NCBI GenBank assembly: GCA_013368315.1
Contig: JAACJM010000002.1
Span: forward strand, 496,001-560,000
Length of the DNA stretch: 64,000 bases
DNA from: Tetrapyrgos nigripes
Lineage: Eukaryota > Basidiomycota > Agaricomycetes > Agaricales > Campanellaceae
Reading direction: 5' to 3'
The notes beneath the pieces were generated by a model that saw only the letters and a program-made list of their open reading frames with translations, made no database searches and was not told where the DNA came from. The translations under genes and the position numbers were made by a program. Below, piece after piece: positions 57,701-64,000 of this stretch; positions within the stretch are counted from its first letter, which is position 1, and every line of letters starts with the position of its first letter.

Positions 57701-60700
57701 GTGGGACAAAACATCCTGGTGACTACACCTTCCTCCTGTGGATGCCCAAGGAAAGGTGCTTCTTGATGCATCTGTCGATCACATATCACCTGGCATTTGG
57801 AAAGGGGATGTGCAGGTCCAATCAGTATCGCTACTGACTTGCTGGAAAGCTGGTCGTACACTTGTCCTCGAAAAGTTTCCCGAGCTCGTTCATCTCTTTA
57901 CTAGGCTCAATACCGATCCACGAGATATTGACATACTCAAACCTAATGGTACATTGATCGTTGGTGGCCAGCTTGATCCTGACGACAATGAGGATGATGG
58001 GGTGGAATATGGAACTTCCAGTGGAGGTACCAATCAGGGTCATTCTGCTGCTGCTTTTGATGCTTTTGGAGAGGAATCTGGAATCCGGGAGATTGAAGAT
58101 GCAGTAGCAGAACGTGTCGAAGATGAAGACATCCCTTGACCTTTTGACACAAAAATTGATGTGGGTGATGGGATTATGGTCAACAAATTGCGTTTACTCG
58201 GACAATACACCCGCCTTCGCAAACAAGCTCCCACTTCAACTGATCAGAAGCGACGAGTCATGCAGATGAGTTGCTTCTCAAACTCGACAGTTGGCAAGCA
58301 GGCACCAACCATCATTGATGACCATGCATCTGGGTTTGACAAACCGTGCCTTCTGATCAGCGAGCCAATAACATCAATACTGTCATGTGAAGATCAATTT
58401 TTTTTGTGCATAGGAGAGGTTACAGATCTTTATGTTGGGGGTACAAGTGTAGAAGACATCACACTGGAGGAGCTCCTCGAAGAAGGAGTTACCATGCAGT
58501 TCCAGCTTCTTCACATTACTCCATGTACTGATCAGCATGATCCTACACAACAGTATGACTGGCGGTCCTCTCCGAGCACACATATTCATCCAGTGTGCTT
58601 TACAGTTCCCGGACATCTTGTCCAACCAATCAATCCCACACTGTCTTCTCCTATGGAGCAAAACAAGAAAACATTCTATCTTTTCCAGAGTGATGTCCTC
58701 CAGGCCTTTGCAGAGGACTTACTCAACAAACTTGCTGGACTGGGTGATCAACAATCATTAAAAATCCCAGCCATACCACGTTCAGCATTCTTCCCGTACT
58801 GGACACCAGCAAGTATGTATCCATGTGAATGAATGATGATATGAATTACTCACATTCTCTTTTAGATGAAGCCGCATTCTTGTGTGAGCATGATGGTATT
58901 GGACATGGAGACATTGACGGATCTGTGACTTGTCCTTCCTGCACTGAACCAATTATCTATCTGGATCTCAGCAAACCACAAATGATACTCAAGCATATCG
59001 GCTCACACATATTGAACTCACCTTCTACTCTTCGTTCTTCAGAGCCATGTGGATTTTGCCTTTCCCCATCATCACAGTGTCAATTTTATCTCAATAAGAA
59101 GCAAAAACTTGACCGAAAGTGTTCTACTGGTTGCATTGTCTTCAGTGGATTGAAGAGCTTCAATTATGCATCTGCTGCCAAGTCTACCACGAGTAGCCCA
59201 TGCAGCAATGTCCCAGTAATCTGTTCCTTATGTGTCCGAATCAATCAGAATTCACCAGCCATTTGGCTCTATAATCTTGAAGCACACTACAAAAAGCGCC
59301 ACCCTACTGCAAGTTGTGACAACTTGTGGAAGATTTCAAATAGCGAGAAGGTGGCGATAGCGGAGGTTTACAGGAATCGAAAAAAAAGTTCCTAAACTTC
59401 AAGGAAAGAACAAGAAACGCGACCAGCAAGGTCCAATTCTAATATCTCAAGTGCATGCGACTCACTTATCCCACAGGTAAGAAATCATTTACTGTGTTCT
59501 TTCATTGTTGGTCTACAGAACTTACATGTCAATGCTAGAATCACTGACTTGGACCATTTGCATGACGATGAAGAAGAGGATAGTGAGAATAGAATGGGAG
59601 ATGATGATGACCAGTGAGTTATCTTCGTAAACCTGCATGTTCTGTGATTGAAAAGTTAGTAATAGAGAGAGCATATCAAATGATTTCAACGCACTAGGTG
59701 AAGATGACGAGATAGACCAAGCAATCTCTGACCCAAATGCTCTGCTTCTGAGTGCCAATCCTCTCCCTTCCACCTCATCGCCTCAGCAAGACTCAAACGA
59801 TGGGGATTTTAATGCGATTGTTCCTGGAACCTCGATGATTGCTGACAATATTGATATTAACCTTGAGATGAATGATGCAGGCGGGATGGAAAAAATGGTC
59901 AGTGGTACTCTGGAGCCTCAAGAAGAACATTGTATACCTGTGGTTGAGCAGGATATTGACGTACAGAGTGCTACACAAGTCATTGATGCGCCTCAGCCAA
60001 CAATGGATGACAATAGACGAAGATCAGGACGTACCAAAAGGCCAAGTGTCGGAAAAAATGCAATTGCCGAATCAGGCCTTACCTGGGCTGATGTGGCCTG
60101 ATGAATCCATCAGCGAAACGCCCCAGTGGTCAGAGGGATAAGGACGAAAAAGTCCTGATAAGCATGATCATACTGATCAGGATGACCGAACTGAGAAGGC
60201 CTGATCAGTGGATGGCAGAGCAATATCCAAAAGCAATTTGCCCACTTCCCCTCTACGCGTACCACATTCACCGGTATCGACTTCAATTCGCACCGGTCGT
60301 ATTAGAGTCAAGAGTACATGCGTATATATAAGGATTACTAGTATTGAATGGTAATGAAGGGTCTACACTAATGAATATATAGGGTAATGGAGCAACTTGT
60401 ACTTAGCGTGTAAGTAAACAATTAGTTGTTTGTTACTTGACATCTGGGCAAAAGCTACGTCATCTTAACGATTTTGATTGTGTAGAGCTCACGGGGACCT
60501 TCCATTTTTGTTAGGCTGAGCTCTCCCGTTGCGTCCAATACCTGAATCCAGACTGCCAGACCTCTCCTCAGTTGCATATACCGACTACGGCCTACTCTTT
60601 GCAGGGAACCTTCTGTTTGGATACTCGGAACACTTCTCTTTGATTTCCATTCGCGCGGTCTCAGCTCTCCTTTAGGTAAACACTTGTTCCTTCTTCGATG

Positions 60701-61409
60701 CTTTCCCAATTTGGGAAGCCAGTTTGGGATTTACCCCTACAACAAATCTCCTCTTCAGAACTCTACCAATCTCAAGGAAACAGAGGATTAGTGAAAGCTA
60801 CTTCCTCAACCGAAAGGATACCGACATTGTTTGCAAAACCACCAAGGTCACTCCAGACGAATTGAATTGGGCAGTCTTGGCGAACGAAATATTGTAGAGG
60901 ACTTCGATGATTGATGGTTGCGTACATATATACATCATGGCATGGTCTATCATCGCATTTGTAATTTTGTACTGGTATTAGATGAATCTGACCTTCCTTT
61001 CCATCCTGACCAGTTGCAAACCTTGGCCCTATCAGAGGTGATTTGGTCTGACGAGCCCTGATCCGACATGACCACTTACCTGGGCAACCTGATCACGCAG
61101 TCAGGCCTGATCAGACAATTGCACTTTTTCCGACAAGGGTTACGGAAGGCGGTTCACTTTTTGAGTGTGTCTGTGGTGTTGTTATAGCTGAAGAAGAGAG
61201 GGAGAGCAGTGAGGTCGCATGCTGTTACAACTCGAATTGCGTAACAAAATGGGTGAGTACTTGGATGCATTGTAAGGTTGAACTGTGCATTGATCACTTA
61301 TTTCGTTTGAAGTACCATCGAGAATGCCAGAACTTGGATACTCTCGTACCGAGAGGGTGGATTTGCAGCGTGTGTGAAGGGGAAAGACCAGGAAAGCGTG
61401 GTCGACGTT
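54742..61409 (+). pseudogene. Large fungal transposase, P-element/THAP9-like core, zinc-finger ends, decayed
   Basis: Exon 1 (54742-54780) MIDSDEELPDQNT joins at 54848 to 'IPIVNGHVKCPRCDSDV', a C2HC finger. Then follow 'DLTEDLTNGSATIQ', 'CEGYELTFPPGLSPHIHY', 'NLPWGY', 'GISEKTRFDYYSHQQLVERI' and 'IRGLIELHEWAVVGAYHPKS'. The core resembles P-element transposases: 'LMFDELAAEQRIRYDNLSNL' (first acid), 'VRIVCVASDGEPNRGKALSL' (second acid) and 'LGTNRLEIIFGIVRSVVGND'. The tail has 'CPSCTEPIIYLD', Cys pairs and a basic 'RRRSGRTKRP'. Beyond the MITE at 60047-61134 the frame resumes with a PHD-like finger, 'FECVCGVVIAEEERESSE', 'CNSNC', 'YHRECQ' and 'PRGWICSVCEGERPGKRGRR' (stop 61409). Lesions: frameshifts near 55875 and 59382, TGA at 57720 and 58137. 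The P-like assignment is inference from motif spacing. Confidence 0.65.
60047..61134. mobile_element. MITE, 1.09 kb, in the transposase zinc-finger tail
   Basis: Ends TGTCGGAAAAAATGCAATTG and the complement of GTCGGAAAAAGTGCAATTG, next to AAG at 60044-60046 and 61135-61137. CCTGATCAG-type motifs recur in both subterminal regions. Removing it with one AAG joins 'RTKRP' to 'RVTEGGSLFECVCG' in frame. Interior 60330-61020 has no coding ORF. Confidence 0.75.
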
Positions 61410-61411
61410 AG

Positions 61412-62350
61412 TCTGACTCGGTAATGGTGCCGTTGAATGTGGGAACTACCTTCTATATATAGTAATACGGTCGGTCGGTCGAGCTTGCCAGCTCCGGCAG
61501 TTTTGGGAGGAGCGTATCATATTACGTTTCAATGATCAGACTGTGCTACTTGTTTCATACGACGATATAACTACAAGCAGCGAGGTTAAACGTCCTCACT
61601 CTCGTCGTTTCTTACTCCGAGGACGCTCGGATCATTTTTCATACTTTCTTGTCTTTTTTCTTTATCACCCACCCTCCATCCCCAATCAATCACCCTTCTC
61701 TCTTCCTTGTAAATTTACAAGGCTCCAATCTTCCTTGCACATCTGGGATCCACCTTGACGGAGGTGGTGAGATCAAGGCTCCTTCCCTCCATCTACACTC
61801 GGATAGATTGGAGGGCTCCTCCTCTTCTCCCCCACCTCCACAAGGTTCTCCTCCCCTTTCCATATCCCCCTGGTTAATTACCATATTCCATTTTTCTCAA
61901 TGATTTCTCCTACCTGACATGCAAGATCTTTCAGTGATGTTGGTGCGGTGGGGTCACTCCTCATGCGGCGTGGGTTTTTGCCTGAGCCCAGCTAAGACCT
62001 TCATAGGCACAGTGCAGTTACGCCTGAATAGGGGCCAGGTTTTTCACCCTGACATCATACACAAAGTTGGAGAAGGCGCTCTTGCATTGTCGCTTTGTAA
62101 TTCATCTGATTTTACTTACAACAATTATAATTACTGCGTAGTACTTATTTACATACCAGCTGTACTCCTTAGCGTCCGTCGTCAAAAATTCCCACTCGGG
62201 CCCCGTCATGTTTTTTGGCGGGGTCGCGTCTCGGCTAAACCTCTGCGTGAGCAAGTTTGAGTTGTTTGACCCATTCCGGATGGACGAGTGCATCAAACGA
62301 TTAGAAAATTTTTCGACATAGTGTAATAAAATAAAATTTTTGGTCCCCCT
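61412..62350. other. No supported gene
   Basis: A pyrimidine-rich stretch (61600-61880) creates several spurious ORFs. Nothing with a domain. Confidence 0.4.
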
Positions 62351-62351
62351 T

Positions 62352-62516
62352 GCCTGTTCAGCAAAACATTCTAGTTACATGTACCGGTATATTTTGCCCT
62401 TATGCGGCAGGTGGAATATCTTTTTGTCAGCGCTTAATGGGTGGTGATACCAAATAAGGGCAAAAAATACCGAAATATACCGGTACATGTAACTTGTAAT
62501 CTTTTGCCGAACAGGC
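62352..62516. mobile_element. Small foldback MITE
   Basis: 'GCCTGTTCAGCAAAACATT' with 'TTACATGTACCGGTATATT' recurs inverted at 62454-62516; the loop is about 50 bp. The outer motif GGGCCTGTTC also occurs at 54415, suggesting a family. Target duplication not resolved. Confidence 0.65.
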
Positions 62517-63139
62517 CCTAAGAGAAACGGACCAACAGTAGTACTTACCGTTAGACATGTATTCCAGCTAAAACCTTGGTGCAGAAGTGGCTGTGCGCTC
62601 GTGGAATTGGACTTGACGCCTTATTGCGAGTTCTGCGTTGCGATTTTTGGTAGTCAGCCTAAGATACATTTAGGGATACCACTTGTCAAACAAAATCTAC
62701 AGAGTGATAACGAGTAGTGACGAAAATACGGGGAAAATGTACGTGTGAATATTTTGTGATTATCTAATAATTTTCTATGGGCGGCTCCTTATAGATTACT
62801 TCCAGACTACATACACATAGTGGGTATCGTCAGTCTGGTTTCATGAGACTATGATCGAGTATCACCCTACCGAAGGTATTTCAATTCACTGGAACTGTGC
62901 TTAGAGTCGAAGGGAACAGAGCCTCAGCTTGATGCGAGGCGTAATCATACAGGAGACTTGGCAGTTAATACACTGCTCTGACAATACAAGTAAGGACTCT
63001 GACTGCATAGTCAGTATCAGATGGACGTGAAGCTTGAGCCTCCCCTACGCGATATCAAGCCAAAAAAAGTGGTAGGATATCCACACATACTACAATACAT
63101 ATTGATTCATCTTCACTGCACTACGTATGTAGCTTGATG
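62517..63139. other. No supported gene
   Basis: No coding ORF. A 30-bp motif (TATCGTCAGTCTGGTTTCATG, 62827) recurs diverged at 52856. Confidence 0.35.
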
Positions 63140-64000
63140 TTATGAAGACTTCTCCTGATCAGCTTGACTTGAAGTCGTCTTCATACGGACCCAAAGCCCA
63201 TCCTAAATCATGGAAAAGGGTGAAAAGGAGTTAGAAGAAAGATTTGTAGATAGGCCAGTAGAAATAGGAACACAAGACACATAAGCATGGTTGCACTCAC
63301 CCTCACGCTCATAGTCAAATGAGACTTCAGCATAACCTTATCTCTCCCTTTCGTCGTTCCTGGTTGTGGAATCCATTCTTTGGGGGGTTGAGACGGTTGA
63401 ACGTCCAAGGCCAGGCTGAGATCGGTGAACTTTTGGATGAGTTTGATCATGAAGTAGGAGGCTTCGTTGTATGCAAACTGCGGAGGGAACGGACAAAGGG
63501 AGGGGCAGGGAAAAAGGTATAGAAGGGGAAGGGAAGGGACGCGTGAGGTGATTGGAAGGGGGAAGAGGGGGACATGCATGGACGCGTGAGAGGACGGAGA
63601 GTCGACAAATGATCAGTAGTTGTACAAGGACTGAAAAAATGCATATACGCACCTGTTGACCCAAGCAAATCCTTGGTCCAGCATTGAATGGAAGAAAAAT
63701 GAAAGGATTGGGTGTGAGATACTTGTGTAACCTTTCATCGAGGAATCGGTCGGGGTCGAATTCGAGGGCTATAGTTCAGGAAAATCAGACACGGTGCTTT
63801 AGTTTATGAGACTGAGAAGGAAGAAGTGCTACAGTAGGCGTACCATCAGGACCCCAAAGATCTTCACGACGATGCATAAGGAAGACGCTGTATACACACC
63901 TGCATAGGTGTATAACCACCGAGAAGGTAGAGATGTAGAGGTAGATTGGTTGATGATTAGTACCCATACCCTAATAAACGAGAGTACGCACTGAGTATCC
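63140..64000 (-). CDS. Cytochrome P450 (CYP63-like), C-terminal part
   Basis: The gene runs off the right edge. From 63910 downward the exons encode '[17 protein letters not shown]', then after an intron '[17 protein letters not shown]' and the heme-binding motif '[15 protein letters not shown]' (Cys ligand near 63675). After a C/T-rich intron of about 165 nt comes '[17 protein letters not shown]' up to '[10 protein letters not shown]' (63300). A last short exon, '[20 protein letters not shown]', ends with TAA at 63140. The order (PERF-type 'FDPDRF', heme loop, 'GLWVRM' end) is normal for membrane-bound fungal class II P450s, which oxidise fatty acids, alkanes or aromatic xenobiotics with a P450 reductase. 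Substrate unknown. No lesion in the visible part. Confidence 0.88.

Noticed and set aside
10366..58139. TGA as a recoded sense codon
   Set aside because: Intact host genes such as the 7-TM gene at 15418 and the carboxypeptidase need no TGA read-through, and SNO1 copy 2 shows CGA at the same site.
61600..61900. ORFs rich in Ser/Pro
   Set aside because: Caused by a pyrimidine-rich tract; no conserved features.
63447..63668. Minus-strand ORFs in the C/T-rich stretch
   Set aside because: They read through the P450 intron between the heme motif and 'FAYNEAS'.

Overview
The window is nuclear DNA of a filamentous basidiomycete, most likely an Agaricomycete. Host genes are split by many 50-60 nt GT-AG introns. 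The protein families are typical of that group: a HET-domain protein, 7-TM orphan proteins, an S10 carboxypeptidase and a CYP63-like P450. The transposon families also fit (Tnp2/Plavaka-type, Ty1/copia, Tc1-like, hAT MITEs). No tRNA, rRNA or CRISPR was found.

Layout. 1-0.84 kb: 3' end of a HET-domain gene. 0.9-3 kb: a broken copy (A) of an unknown gene family, carrying one MITE and abutting a hAT-like MITE. 4-8.7 kb: two 7-TM genes, the first intact and the second damaged. 9.8-13.1 kb and 19.4-22.6 kb: two arms of an inverted duplication, each holding a decayed SNO1/pdxT gene next to a broken copy (B, C) of the unknown family. Between the arms are an intact 7-TM gene (15.4-17.1 kb), a gene remnant and a truncated copia.

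23.14-41.22 kb is one nested composite. A Tc1/mariner-like element (62-bp TIRs, TA target) carries two convergent genes. Gene X (+) was split in frame by an 8.5-kb DNA element with a 10-bp target duplication; that element's Plavaka-type transposase was in turn hit by two solo LTRs. The Tc1-like transposase (-) was split by a 6.8-kb copia element. 42.4-44.8 kb is an apparently intact secreted S10 serine carboxypeptidase. 45.3-52.7 kb is a second Tnp2-type element (40-bp TIRs, 7-bp duplication) with a transposase, an accessory gene, a hAT MITE in its promoter and a solo LTR in its coding exon. 54.7-61.4 kb is a large decayed transposase gene of a fungal family with P-element/THAP9-like features, its zinc-finger tail cut off by a 1.1-kb MITE. 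The window ends inside a P450 gene (-).

Most insertions can be dated relative to one another, because target duplications, reading frames or paralogous empty sites survive. Differences between repeat copies are almost all CG versus TG/CA, and several in-frame stops are TGA where CGA is expected. This points to methyl-CpG decay of silenced repeats. Only about five host genes look intact (HET and P450 partial at the edges, two 7-TM genes, the carboxypeptidase). The rest is transposon-derived or duplicated debris.
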